From assembly GCA_903914955.1 (NCBI GenBank), contig CAIWRB010000371.1, positions 1 to 38,002 on the forward strand: DNA of 38,002 nt. The letters run 5' to 3'. Position numbers and translations under genes: made by a program. The notes beneath the pieces were generated by a model. The model worked only from the letters and a program-made list of their open reading frames with translations, was not told the DNA's origin and searched no databases. Numbering within the stretch: the stretch's first letter is position 1; the number at the start of each line of letters is the position of its first letter. Shown in pieces: positions 17,876 through 26,286 of the stretch. The stretch comes from an uncultured Chloroflexota bacterium (GTDB taxonomy: Bacteria > Chloroflexota > Anaerolineae > Anaerolineales > Villigracilaceae).

Positions 17876-19891
17876 ATGTCACTCATTACAGTAAGCTCAC
17901 TTGCAAAATCATACGGCCCCACTGATATTTTCAGCGGGGTATCTTTCTCTGTCGTCAAAGGCGCGCGCATGGCCATTGTCGGCCCCAACGGAATCGGCAA
18001 GACCTCGCTCATGCGAATCCTCGTCGGCACGGATGAACCCACTTCGGGGGCAGTATCCCGCACACGCGGAGTCCGAATTGGATATCTGTCGCAGGAAGCA
18101 GATTTTCAAATGACGGGAACCATCTGGACTGCATGTGAATCCGTCTTCGCTCATTTCAAAGATGAACAGGAGGAATTACATCGTCTTGAAGGTTTGATGT
18201 CTGACCCCGCGCAGCTTGAAGAAGTGATGGAACGCTACGGAAAATTGCAGGAAGAATTTGAGCGGCGCGGCGGCTATACCTACATGACAAAAATTCGTCA
18301 GGTGTTGACAGGTTTGGGATTCAGCGAAGCTGATTATCAACTCGACCTTGACCATCTTTCCGGTGGACAGCGCACACGTGGATTTCTGGCGCGCCTCCTG
18401 CTCGAAGACCCAGACCTGCTCCTGCTTGATGAACCCACCAATCACCTCGACATCGCCGCTGTGGAATGGCTCGAAGGATATTTGAGTCAATGGGAAGGCG
18501 CGGCCATCATCATTTCGCATGACCGCTTCTTTTTGGATAAAGCCAGCAACGCCATTTTGGAAATGTTCCCCGGTGCAACAGAACATTATCGCGGCAATTA
18601 CAGCGCCTATCTGAAACAGCGCGTCGAACGCATGGCGCGTCGTCAGGAAGTTTTTGACAGCGAAAAAGAAAAACTGCAAAAAGAAATGGAATACATCCGC
18701 AAAAATGTGGCGGGACAAAATGTGTTGCAAGCCAAAGGCAAACTCAAACGACTCTCGCGCATTATTCAAGCCATCGAACAGATCGGCATGGAAGCCGCGC
18801 TTAAACAAAAGTGGAGCGAGACCGCGGGCGAAATTTCCGTCACCACCTCCATCCTTGGCGTGGACGAAGCCGGCCGCCGCATCAACGCCTTGCAGTCGCC
18901 TGTGCGCCAGTTGCCAAATTTGCATTTGCGTCTCAATCAGGCCGGTCGTTCAGGAGATATGGTCATCCGCACCGAAAACCTCAAAGTGGGATTCTCCGAC
19001 AAATTTTTATTCCGCTCACCAAATATAGATTTACGACGCGGCGACTGTGCCGCATTAATTGGACCGAACGGCGCGGGTAAATCTACTTTTCTAAAAACGA
19101 TTCTCGGTCAGATCCCGCCTTTGGCTGGTGAGGTGACTCTGGGAGAGAGTCTGCATATTGGGTATTTTGCCCAGGCACACGAAAGCCTTGATCCAAATAA
19201 AAGTGTGATCGACGAGATCATGTATACGACCGGCTGGCTGCCGCAAAAAGCGCGCGAGTATCTCGGAAAATATCTATTTTCCGGCGATGACGCATTCAAG
19301 ATGGTATCGATGCTTTCGGGTGGTGAACGCGGACGTTTGGCATTAGCGAAACTCGCTTTGCAGGATACGAATCTGCTTTTATTGGATGAACCCACGAATC
19401 ATTTGGATATTCCCTCGCAGGAAATTCTCGAAGCTGTGCTGGATGATTATCAGGGTACGATCCTGCTCGTCACTCATGATCGTTATCTTGTGGATGCCAT
19501 CGCCACCCAAATTTGGGAAATTGACACTGACGAATCCCACCTGATCATCTTCAAAGGTATATATTCTGAATTGAGGGAAGAACGGGAAAAGGATCTGGTG
19601 CGTCGCAGTACTGCCCAGATAGAGCGTGAAGCGGCTGTTGTTAAACCTCAGAAAAATGAAGCACCCAAAGTAAAATCATCGAATACGAAGGAAGAAAAAC
19701 AAAGAATCACCAAAATGCAGAAAGTGGAAAAAAAGATCGCCGAACTAGAATCTCAGCTTGCCCAAGTCAGCGAGAAATTGGCGCATCCTTCCAAGGATGC
19801 AGGGGAAGTTATAAAGTTGGCAAAGGAATATGATCGCGTGCAAAAAGAAATGGATGTCATATTGGCGGAGTGGGAAGTCTTGCAGGGGTGA
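17876..19891 (+). CDS. ABC-F family ATPase
   Basis: The 671-residue protein has two ABC cassettes and no membrane helices. Walker A motifs are at about 36-43 (GPNGIGKT) and 396-403 (GPNGAGKS). Signatures are LSGGQ near 161 and LSGGE near 480, each followed by LLLLDEPTNHLDI. A charged linker (about 250-320) and a Lys/Glu-rich C-terminal coiled coil (about 570-671) complete the layout of translation-factor ABC-F proteins of the Uup/YdiF type. These act on the ribosome to rescue stalled or ill-placed tRNA, and some give antibiotic resistance. The exact subfamily is not settled. Confidence 0.93.
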   Translation: MSLITVSSLAKSYGPTDIFSGVSFSVVKGARMAIVGPNGIGKTSLMRILVGTDEPTSGAVSRTRGVRIGYLSQEADFQMTGTIWTACESVFAHFKDEQEELHRLEGLMSDPAQLEEVMERYGKLQEEFERRGGYTYMTKIRQVLTGLGFSEADYQLDLDHLSGGQRTRGFLARLLLEDPDLLLLDEPTNHLDIAAVEWLEGYLSQWEGAAIIISHDRFFLDKASNAILEMFPGATEHYRGNYSAYLKQRVERMARRQEVFDSEKEKLQKEMEYIRKNVAGQNVLQAKGKLKRLSRIIQAIEQIGMEAALKQKWSETAGEISVTTSILGVDEAGRRINALQSPVRQLPNLHLRLNQAGRSGDMVIRTENLKVGFSDKFLFRSPNIDLRRGDCAALIGPNGAGKSTFLKTILGQIPPLAGEVTLGESLHIGYFAQAHESLDPNKSVIDEIMYTTGWLPQKAREYLGKYLFSGDDAFKMVSMLSGGERGRLALAKLALQDTNLLLLDEPTNHLDIPSQEILEAVLDDYQGTILLVTHDRYLVDAIATQIWEIDTDESHLIIFKGIYSELREEREKDLVRRSTAQIEREAAVVKPQKNEAPKVKSSNTKEEKQRITKMQKVEKKIAELESQLAQVSEKLAHPSKDAGEVIKLAKEYDRVQKEMDVILAEWEVLQG

Positions 19892-20019
19892 CGAAGCACT
19901 CAGTCAGATCTGTGCAGGAAATCCAGGTTCTAGGAAAATGTGTGAACCAGTCTATTGAGGGAATTATTTGTCAACAATACAAAGGCATGTTGTCGACTAA
20001 ATTTATGATGATTGTCATA

Positions 20020-20047
20020 TTTACATATCTGACAGAGGTGATAAACT
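20020..20047 (+). promoter_or_regulatory. Candidate promoter of the cupredoxin gene
   Basis: TTTACA at 20020-20025 and TAAACT at 20042-20047 with a 16-bp spacer, about 30 nt upstream of the AAGGAG ribosome-binding site. Confidence 0.4.
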
Positions 20048-20083
20048 ATCTTTAGTAAATCATTCAGATCCAAAGGAGCAAAA

Positions 20084-20482
20084 ATGAAAAAATCTTTTAC
20101 TGGTATGGTTCTTGTTTTGGCACTTTCACTGATCTTGACAGCCTGCGGTCCCCAAAAAGCCACTCTTAATGTTACAGCAACCGATAAAGGCTATGATTCA
20201 ATCAGCTATACCGTCCCTGCCGGCGCGGAAGTCACCTTGAATATGACCAATAATGGTGCCGTTGAACATGAATATGCCATTCTAAAACTGGGTCAACATG
20301 TTACGCCTCCCTTTGGCGACAAAGATGAAGACAAAATATTCTGGGAACTTGATGGCGTTGATGTTGGAGAGACTAAATCTGATACGTTCACTGCGCCAAC
20401 CGAACCTGGTGAATACGATGTCATCTGCGGAATTCCAGGTCATATAGAATTGGGCATGATAGCAAAACTTATTGTAAAATAA
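20084..20482 (+). CDS. Cupredoxin-domain lipoprotein (blue copper type)
   Basis: A 132-residue exported protein. Residues 1-20 are a signal peptide ending in the lipobox LTAC with lipidated Cys21. The mature part is one cupredoxin beta-sandwich with the copper ligands His62 (EHEY), Cys115 (VICG), His120 (PGH) and Met125 (LGM), the full type 1 set. It probably carries electrons outside the membrane, for example to an oxidase. AAGGAG precedes the ATG. It stands alone with its own promoter candidate and a strong terminator. Confidence 0.92.
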   Translation: MKKSFTGMVLVLALSLILTACGPQKATLNVTATDKGYDSISYTVPAGAEVTLNMTNNGAVEHEYAILKLGQHVTPPFGDKDEDKIFWELDGVDVGETKSDTFTAPTEPGEYDVICGIPGHIELGMIAKLIVK

Positions 20483-20493
20483 AAGAAAACAAA

Positions 20494-20529
20494 ATACAAA
20501 ATCCCGTCCATTTGGACGGGATTTTGTAT
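20494..20529 (+). terminator. Strong intrinsic terminator after the cupredoxin gene
   Basis: A 16-bp perfect stem (20494-20509 with 20514-20529, core ATCCCGTCC/GGACGGGAT) and a 4-nt ATTT loop. The lower stem is A/T-rich, so it can serve both the plus-strand cupredoxin and the converging minus-strand transporter gene. Confidence 0.9.
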
Positions 20530-20575
20530 TCCATGGAATATGCAGTTTGAATCAGAGGGTCAGACAGAAGTTCAA

Positions 20576-21499
20576 CTATTTATCATGAATATCAACGATG
20601 GAAATTTCATCGTCGATTGGCTCGAGGTGGGTGTGAACGATGGCATCCGTTAATTGACTTCGCACATCGCCTTCAAAATCCTCGGCAATGTGATGCGCAT
20701 CATGAAGAGTCCACGCGCCGGGCACAAGCATATGAACCGAGACAAACCGTCTGGAAGCAGATTGGCGTGTACGAATCGCATGGAATTGCACGCCGCGTTC
20801 CTGATATTTCGCGATCACTTTTTCAACAAGTTGCTGCTCGTTAGCTGGAAGCGAGGCATCCATAAACCCTGCTACGGAACGTTGCAATAATTTTACGCCG
20901 GTCCAAATAATATTGAGTGCCACCAGAATGGCTAGGATGGGGTCGAGAATGTACCAGTTTGTGAATGCTACGATCCCAATGCCGCCGATCACAACGACTG
21001 AAGTCCATACATCGGTCATCAGATGCTGACCGTCCGCTTCAAGTGTGATGGAGTTGCGTTTCTTTCCAGTGACGATCAGGATTCGCGCAGCGATAAGATT
21101 CACCAGCGCAGCCAATGTGGATATTGCCAGTCCCACTCCAAGTTGTTCCAGCGGACGGGGTGAAATGAGTCTTTCTATGGCGGTCCACAGGATTCCGCCC
21201 GCCGCAAACAAGATCAACGCGCCTTCGGCACTGCTTGCAAAATATTCAGCTTTGCTATGCCCATACATATGACTGTCATCCGGCGGGCGGGCGGCGATGA
21301 TCAACATACTGAGAGCGATCACAGCGCCGACCAGGTTGACGATGGCTTCGAGCGCATCTGACAATAGGCCGACGGAGCCTGTCATTCGATAGGCAATTGT
21401 TTTTAATACAATAGTAATCAACGCGGCGCTGATCGAGAGCCACGCATAACGGGTAAGGGCTACAGCTTTATTATCGTTTTGTGTTTGGGTAGGAGACAT
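20576..21499 (-). CDS. Cation diffusion facilitator transporter with atypical TM2 residues
   Basis: A 307-residue CDF family exporter with six membrane helices (about residues 15-210) and a cytoplasmic C-terminal domain. TM5 has the HxxxD metal pair (HLMTD). In TM2 the usual H/DxxxD pair is replaced by Glu and Asn (DALEAIVN), so the metal may not be the standard zinc. CDF proteins export divalent metals in exchange for protons. I chose the ATG at 21499, which has GAGGAA 6 nt upstream, over the longer in-frame start at 21541. The gene is divergent from quinate-dehydrogenase-like paralogue 1. Confidence 0.87.
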   Translation of the reverse strand: MSPTQTQNDNKAVALTRYAWLSISAALITIVLKTIAYRMTGSVGLLSDALEAIVNLVGAVIALSMLIIAARPPDDSHMYGHSKAEYFASSAEGALILFAAGGILWTAIERLISPRPLEQLGVGLAISTLAALVNLIAARILIVTGKKRNSITLEADGQHLMTDVWTSVVVIGGIGIVAFTNWYILDPILAILVALNIIWTGVKLLQRSVAGFMDASLPANEQQLVEKVIAKYQERGVQFHAIRTRQSASRRFVSVHMLVPGAWTLHDAHHIAEDFEGDVRSQLTDAIVHTHLEPIDDEISIVDIHDK

Positions 21500-21815
21500 G
21501 CTTTCCTCAATTGCGAATGAGGCTGCCTGTCGTAATTTCAATTGGACCGCTTTTTGGGGTTACCGCTAATTACATAAATTACTAAATTTACTGGAAACTC
21601 AAATGAGTCAATAGCACAGATCTAGTTTAGTTATTTTTGCGGTATGTTGCAGTCGCGGATACGACTTTGGGATTCTGGCGCCGAGAATAAAATAATACCC
21701 TTATAATCAAAAAATTATAAGGGGTGAATGTCACGAAATTAGTTGCCTAAGATTTATAATGCAGAATATGGATTGTTGATAAAATAACCCATCTTAATTT
21801 GCACGGAGGCGCCAG
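21500..21815. other. Divergent intergenic region of 316 bp
   Basis: It separates the minus-strand CDF gene and plus-strand paralogue 1. It holds the palindrome at 21698-21723 and a small hairpin AGTCG...CGACT at 21651-21666. A TATAAT at 21755-21760 may be a -10 box for paralogue 1, but no fitting -35 is seen. Confidence 0.5.
21698..21723. promoter_or_regulatory. Perfect palindrome, possible operator
   Basis: CCCTTATAAT at 21698-21707 and ATTATAAGGG at 21714-21723 form a 10-bp perfect inverted repeat around CAAAAA. There is no U-tract on the plus strand. It lies about 95 bp upstream of paralogue 1 and about 200 bp upstream of the CDF start, a likely place for a shared regulator. Confidence 0.5.
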
Positions 21816-22733
21816 TTGAAAAAAGTACTTTCCGTCAGTGTAGGTTCATCGTCACGAGACCATACCACTCGTCACACCTTTCTTGGGCAGGAATGCGAAA
21901 TCTCAAGGCAGGGCACGAATGGCGATTTCATTAAAGCCATTCAACGCTACCGGGAAATGGATGGCAAAGTGGATGCATTCGGCGCTGGCGGAGTTGAGTT
22001 CTACCTGGGAGTTGAAGGTCGCCGCTATTACTTCCGCGATGTGAAGCGCATTCGCAATGCGATCAAGATCAGCAAGGTAGGGGATGGCAACGGCGTCAAA
22101 GGATTATTGGAAAAACGCGCCTTTGACTATCTTGAAAAATATTTAAATGAAAAGGAAGGCAGAACCCTTAATGGCCTACCCGCCTTAATCACAACAGTTG
22201 TGGAAAGATACAGCATGGGCAAAGCCATGGTGGATGCAGGGTTGGATGTCACTTTTGGTGATTTTATGTTTGCTCTCGGCCTGCCCATTGCGATCAGAAA
22301 GATCGGCGCGGCGCGTTTGCTCGCGACTGTGTTGCTGCCAGTCGTAACGCAGCTGCCATTCGCGTGGCTGTATCCACTTGGGTCGGAGCAGGATAAAGAA
22401 CCCCAGCCTAAATGGAAGAAATACTATCAGCGTTCACAAGTCATCGCGGGTGATTTTTTACAGATCCGCCAATACATGCCAGATGATCTGACAGGGAAGA
22501 TCATTGTTACGAATACAACCACCGCCAAAAATGTGGAAGAACTGCAAAAACGAAATTTGCATATTCTTGTCACAGTCACGCCGCGGCTGGAAGGACGAAG
22601 TTTTGGCACAAATGTGATGGAAGCAACTTTGCTGGCGTTGATAGACAAACCTCAATCTGAAATAACACAAGCTGATTTTCAAGATCTTATCCACCGCATT
22701 CCGATGGAGCCGAATATCGAAGTGCTCAACTGA
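21816..22733 (+). CDS. 'Quinate 5-dehydrogenase'-labelled family protein, paralogue 1; function unknown
   Basis: The 305-residue protein belongs to a family that databases label quinate 5-dehydrogenase, as I recall it; I see no classical GxGxxG cofactor motif, so I would not trust that function. Conserved stretches shared with paralogue 2 (35318-36235) include GTNGD (about 33-37), MDGKVDAFG (48-56), FGDFMFALGLP (147-157), FAWLYPLGSEQDK (182-194), AGDFLQIRQ (211-219), IVTNTTT (230-236) and TPRLEGRSFGTNVMEA (255-270). There is no signal peptide. The start is TTG at 21816 with GGAGG 6 nt upstream. It is divergent from a CDF metal exporter, and a membrane protein follows 20 bp downstream. Confidence 0.75.
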   Translation: MKKVLSVSVGSSSRDHTTRHTFLGQECEISRQGTNGDFIKAIQRYREMDGKVDAFGAGGVEFYLGVEGRRYYFRDVKRIRNAIKISKVGDGNGVKGLLEKRAFDYLEKYLNEKEGRTLNGLPALITTVVERYSMGKAMVDAGLDVTFGDFMFALGLPIAIRKIGAARLLATVLLPVVTQLPFAWLYPLGSEQDKEPQPKWKKYYQRSQVIAGDFLQIRQYMPDDLTGKIIVTNTTTAKNVEELQKRNLHILVTVTPRLEGRSFGTNVMEATLLALIDKPQSEITQADFQDLIHRIPMEPNIEVLN

Positions 22734-22753
22734 TATTCATCATTAACTCAAGG

Positions 22754-23314
22754 TTGAAAGTAAAAAATAAATACGAGTCAAAAGAAAGTCACTCGAAAGC
22801 TGAGGTAAAAATAAATCGAAAACGAATTCTCATTATTTCAGGAATTCTACTGGTGTCTTTGCTGATTGTCTCAGTGGTGATCTTGAGGCTGCACAGAACA
22901 ATACCTGTTGCGGCGGCGGATATCACTTTGTGTGACGTGGATTCCAGTGATCTATGCGTTGTTACTTTTGGCACAGACTTCCTGGACAATATGATCATCA
23001 ACTTCCAGCTGCCTGATGCAGACTATCCCGCGTTCTACGTTAGGGCCTCCAACAGGGGAAATATCAACGACTATCCATGCGAGGTTGTTAGAGCCGCCTC
23101 AACAAGCGTCTATTGCAGCGGTGCGCGTACTCCTTTGGGTGAATATATTGACATGGAAATTTTCGCCACTAATGGAGATGCGCTGATCGCTCGAGGAAGG
23201 CTCGTTGTCTCAGCTCTGGTACGAATCACGCCTCCTGTAGATTTGGCCGTGACTCTGACCCCAACCCCTGAATCCACTTTAACGAATCTGACGGGAACGC
23301 CACCCGCCCCGTGA
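22754..23314 (+). CDS. Single-pass membrane-anchored protein, function unknown
   Basis: A 186-residue protein with a basic N-terminal 24 residues, one hydrophobic anchor (about 25-46) and an extracytoplasmic domain (about 50-165) with four Cys, ending in a Thr/Pro-rich tail. The fold is not recognised. The start is uncertain: TTG at 22754 gives the reported frame, but AAGG lies too close for a good ribosome-binding site, so translation may be coupled to the gene 20 bp upstream. It may share that gene's transcript. Export is inferred from the anchor and tail, which resemble other secreted Chloroflexi proteins in this window. Confidence 0.6.
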   Translation: MKVKNKYESKESHSKAEVKINRKRILIISGILLVSLLIVSVVILRLHRTIPVAAADITLCDVDSSDLCVVTFGTDFLDNMIINFQLPDADYPAFYVRASNRGNINDYPCEVVRAASTSVYCSGARTPLGEYIDMEIFATNGDALIARGRLVVSALVRITPPVDLAVTLTPTPESTLTNLTGTPPAP

Positions 23315-23378
23315 ACAAAATGATCTGATGGTTAATAGAGCACTCAACGTGCAGGTATTAGATAGTGGAAATTAATAA

Positions 23379-23428
23379 AAAAAATATGAAGGTACTGTTT
23401 CTTGTGATGCAGTACCTTCATATTTTTT
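23379..23428 (+). terminator. Bidirectional terminator with a 19-bp perfect stem
   Basis: Positions 23379-23397 and 23410-23428 are perfectly inverted, core GAAGGTACTG/CAGTACCTTC, with a 12-nt loop and A6/T6 ends. It lies between the convergent genes ending at 23314 (plus) and 23448 (minus) and can serve both. Confidence 0.92.
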
Positions 23429-23447
23429 CGTCTGAAAAGCTGCGCGG

Positions 23448-24398
23448 TTATGGGAAAAAGAAATCCACAGCCAGCGGCGAATGATCGGATGTTTTTCGCA
23501 AAACATTCTTTGGAACAAGAGGTTCCTTATTTGGGTTGGGAAGTATATACGATTGCTTTGCCAACATCGCCTGCGTGGCCCATACATGATCAACCCGGCT
23601 GACATCCGTGAAAAATGACCAGCCTGCAGCTTCGAGTAAAGGTGGACATTCCACCTGGTTTATCGGGTAGCCTAATGTGATGCTGGGTGGAGGAATCGTC
23701 ATATCGCCCAATAAAATAGCGACGCCTGCAGCAAAAGGTTGAATGACCTTGGCCAAATTTTCGACATTTTGGCAGCCTACCTCGTCAAAATTTGGATTGA
23801 TCTGCGTGGCAAAGACCTGAAGCGTGCTTCCATCCGGAGTGGTAACTTCAGCTCGAATCAGGCAATTTTGCACATCGGCATAAGTCTCAGAACTTTTGAT
23901 CTCAAGCCTGGTCATGAAGACGAGGTCAAACGTGTTTTTGTTTTGATCGAGCGTTTTTGAGGATGAAGAACAATATATATACTCCATACCAAGATCGGCG
24001 GCGACTTGCTTGGCAATAGCAAAATCATCCAATTGCCAGCCATTGGTCTCCTCAATCGCAAGAACATCTGCGTTGTAGGCCTTTATAACGGAGGCGATCG
24101 CGGGTAATTTTTCCAGGCCGCCTTGTTCAATGTTGTAACTCATAAAACGAACAGCCCCTGCATGTGTTTGGAGCGCGGCTGCCGTGGCTGTGAGAAAATC
24201 TGAACTTGGTATGGTTGCGGTGACATAAGGTGTCGTGGTTGGAATATATCTTGTAGGAGTGTCTTCAATGATCTTTGCCCCCTCGGGAATCTTCGAGGTG
24301 CCGCAAGCTTGCAATATCACCATGATCAGCACGATGAAAAAACACAATAAAGCCAGCTTCTTTGTTTGATGCTTCTTGTTAGTATTGTTAGCGATCAT
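23448..24398 (-). CDS. Endonuclease/exonuclease/phosphatase-fold lipoprotein
   Basis: A 316-residue exported protein. A basic start, hydrophobic segment (15-29) and lipobox LQAC with Cys32 mark a lipoprotein. The mature part has the EEP (DNase I-like) motifs: FMSYNIEQGG, then LAIEETNGW with the metal-binding Glu, LLGDM, and the C-terminal SDHSPLAVDF with catalytic Asp and His. Such enzymes cut DNA, phosphoinositides or other phosphodiesters; an outer-surface nuclease for scavenging phosphate or DNA is possible. The ATG at 24398 has GAGGAG 7 nt upstream and is preferred over the frame start at 24443. Confidence 0.85.
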   Translation of the reverse strand: MIANNTNKKHQTKKLALLCFFIVLIMVILQACGTSKIPEGAKIIEDTPTRYIPTTTPYVTATIPSSDFLTATAAALQTHAGAVRFMSYNIEQGGLEKLPAIASVIKAYNADVLAIEETNGWQLDDFAIAKQVAADLGMEYIYCSSSSKTLDQNKNTFDLVFMTRLEIKSSETYADVQNCLIRAEVTTPDGSTLQVFATQINPNFDEVGCQNVENLAKVIQPFAAGVAILLGDMTIPPPSITLGYPINQVECPPLLEAAGWSFFTDVSRVDHVWATQAMLAKQSYILPNPNKEPLVPKNVLRKTSDHSPLAVDFFFP

Positions 24399-24613
24399 AT
24401 AATATCTCCTCGATTGGTTTGCCTGCACTTTATTCGCTCGCACTCAAAAAGAGATGACTGCGAAAGCCAATTAAAAGAAAAATTCTGAAAAATGGATATA
24501 TTCAATCTCATATCCGAAAGTTATCATTAAAACCAAAAAAATGCCAGCGCATAATGCCTTTGCTGCCAAGGCTCATTAAACCGCATGATTTTTTCTCGTT
24601 TGATAACGTTAAT

Positions 24614-24654
24614 AAATAGAATTCCGAGATTTTTGACATCTCGGAATTCTATTT
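24614..24654 (-). terminator. Terminator of ssb with a 17-bp perfect stem
   Basis: Positions 24614-24630 and 24638-24654 are perfectly inverted (core AATTCCGAGAT/ATCTCGGAATT) with a 7-nt loop, 14 bp beyond the ssb stop. On the minus strand it ends with T/A-rich sequence. Confidence 0.88.
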
Positions 24655-24668
24655 GTATTTCGGTAAGC

Positions 24669-25052
24669 TTACGCTTCGTAATCGCCAGGGTCTTCATCCA
24701 CAGTCAGCATAGATTCTTCTGCGGACCGCTTATCGAGGAATTCGAGGCTTTGCGCCACTACTTTGGTAAAGTATTTAGTCTCGCCCTTATCCTCATATTT
24801 ATCTGTCTTCAAGCGGCCTTCGAGGAAAATGAGACTGCCTTTCTTGAGATATTCCTGACAGATTTCGCCGAGGCGGTCCCAAGCTTCGATGTTAACCCAC
24901 TCAGTGGATTCTTTTGCCTCGCCGCTTTTGTCTTTCCAGCGATTGCTGACAGCAAGACTAAAATGGGTCACTTTTTTGCCTGTGGGAGTAAACTTGCTTT
25001 CGGGGTCTTTACCCAAACGGCCGATCAATTGAACGCGGTTTAGTGTAGGCAT
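24669..25052 (-). CDS. ssb: Single-stranded DNA-binding protein
   Basis: A 127-residue SSB. The OB-fold fills about residues 1-108, starting NRVQLIGRLGKDPE and including WVNIEAWDRLGE. The C-terminal tail is short and acidic (VDEDPGDYEA) and lacks the usual terminal Pro-Phe of DDDIPF tips, by which SSB recruits repair and replication proteins. That suggests a second, specialised SSB or a lineage variant. The ATG has GAGGG 5 nt upstream. A 71-residue gene lies upstream on the same strand, and a possible 20-codon ORF overlaps this start. Confidence 0.93.
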   Translation of the reverse strand: MPTLNRVQLIGRLGKDPESKFTPTGKKVTHFSLAVSNRWKDKSGEAKESTEWVNIEAWDRLGEICQEYLKKGSLIFLEGRLKTDKYEDKGETKYFTKVVAQSLEFLDKRSAEESMLTVDEDPGDYEA

Positions 25053-25102
25053 GTCGCCCTCACTTTTGTTTCATAACTTTTAGATGCTCGTTTACGTGTC
25101 AT
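25040..25102 (-). CDS. Possible 20-residue leader ORF overlapping the ssb start
   Basis: An ATG at 25102 follows a good GGAG Shine-Dalgarno (AAAGGAGACCAAA) and opens a 20-codon basic peptide starting MTRKRASKSYE that runs 13 bp past the ssb ATG in another frame before TAA. A ribosome finishing here would end on the ssb start region, so translational coupling is conceivable. It may also be chance. Confidence 0.3.
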   Translation of the reverse strand: MTRKRASKSYETKVRATCLH

Positions 25103-25159
25103 TTTGGTCTCCTTTTTTATCTAAAAGAACAATTCGATTGTGTCGAACAGGGTTATACT

Positions 25160-25375
25160 TTATGAAGCTGTTTCTGTGGTCTCCGCGGGCTTGGTTTCGC
25201 CTTCGGCTGGAATTCTCTTCAAGACCAGCATGCCCGTTTTCATTTCAGCGACGCTATAGCCTGCGGGAAGTGTATCGAGAGCGCCATCTTTTACTTCTCT
25301 CGAGAAGAAGAACATCTTGCCTTTTGCGTGCAGGTAGTAGGTATTTCCTTTTGAGTTTGTATGTGAATAAGCCAT
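25160..25375 (-). CDS. Small conserved protein of unknown function (YYLHAKG... family)
   Basis: A 71-residue protein. The first 50 residues, with TYYLHAKGKMFFFSREV and GALDTLPAGYSV, resemble a small protein family that I have seen in Chloroflexi genomes with no known function. The last 20 residues are a Pro/Glu/Thr-rich tail. AAGGAG lies 6 nt before the ATG. It is 107 bp upstream of ssb on the same strand, so a shared transcript and a DNA- or RNA-related role are possible. Confidence 0.65.
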   Translation of the reverse strand: MAYSHTNSKGNTYYLHAKGKMFFFSREVKDGALDTLPAGYSVAEMKTGMLVLKRIPAEGETKPAETTETAS

Positions 25376-25448
25376 TATTTTCTCCTTATGTCTAATTTGG
25401 TAATTAGAGTGTAGAACAAAATTTCTAGCCTGTCAAGTGGAAAAGTCT

Positions 25449-26282
25449 ATGAAAACTGTAATTAGTCTAGACGATTTGACCTCCGCTCGCACCGCTCTCA
25501 CAGGAACGGTGGGCTTGGTGCCGACAATGGGATATTTACACGAGGGGCATTTATCTCTGATCCGCCTCGCAAAGGTTGAGTGTGAAAGTGTGGTTGTGAG
25601 TATTTTCGTCAACCCGACACAATTCGGAGCGAACGAAGATCTCTCGAAATATCCTCGAGACTTGGAGCGTGACTTGCGCTTAATCGAACCGCTTGGAGTA
25701 GACTTGGTTTGGATTCCCACCCCTGGGATCATGTATCCGACTGGCTACCAGACTTGGGTGGAGGTGGATGCGATCACTCATCCGCTGGAAGGATCGGTCA
25801 GGCCGACTCATTTCAAGGGGGTGGCGACTATCGTGGCGAAGTTATTCAACGCGGTCCAGCCGCATAAGGCGTATTTTGGTCAAAAAGATGGGCAGCAGGC
25901 GGCGGTTATCCGCCAGATGACGCGGGACTTGAACTTCCCCGTGGATGTGGTCGTCTGCCCCACCGTGCGCGAGGTGGACGGGTTGGCGATGTCGAGCCGC
26001 AATAAATACCTGGAAGGCGCTGACCGTAAAGCCGCGACGGTTTTGTTCCACGCGTTGAGTGCGGCAAAGACCGCTTACGAAGGCGGAGAGCGGAAGGCGG
26101 ATGTGCTTAGAGGAAAGATGAAAGAAGTCCTTGCCAGCGAGCCGCGCGCGATGGTGCAATACGTCTCCTGCGCTGATTATGACTCGCTTGAAGAGTTGGA
26201 TTTGATTCAAGGAAAAACCCTGCTTTCCATGGCGGTGATATTGGGAAAGACAAGGTTGATCGATAATTTTGTGCTGGGGTAA
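25449..26282 (+). CDS. panC: Pantothenate synthetase
   Basis: The 277-residue enzyme joins pantoate and beta-alanine with ATP to make pantothenate, the precursor of coenzyme A. Motifs are complete: PTMGYLHEGHLSL (25-37) with His31 and His34, FVNPTQF, the YFGQKDGQQ substrate loop, and LAMSSRN, the KMSKS-like segment. I chose the ATG at 25449; an in-frame GTG at 25437 would add four residues but has no better ribosome-binding site. No panB or panD lies beside it. Confidence 0.95.
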   Translation: MKTVISLDDLTSARTALTGTVGLVPTMGYLHEGHLSLIRLAKVECESVVVSIFVNPTQFGANEDLSKYPRDLERDLRLIEPLGVDLVWIPTPGIMYPTGYQTWVEVDAITHPLEGSVRPTHFKGVATIVAKLFNAVQPHKAYFGQKDGQQAAVIRQMTRDLNFPVDVVVCPTVREVDGLAMSSRNKYLEGADRKAATVLFHALSAAKTAYEGGERKADVLRGKMKEVLASEPRAMVQYVSCADYDSLEELDLIQGKTLLSMAVILGKTRLIDNFVLG

Positions 26283-26286
26283 TCAA

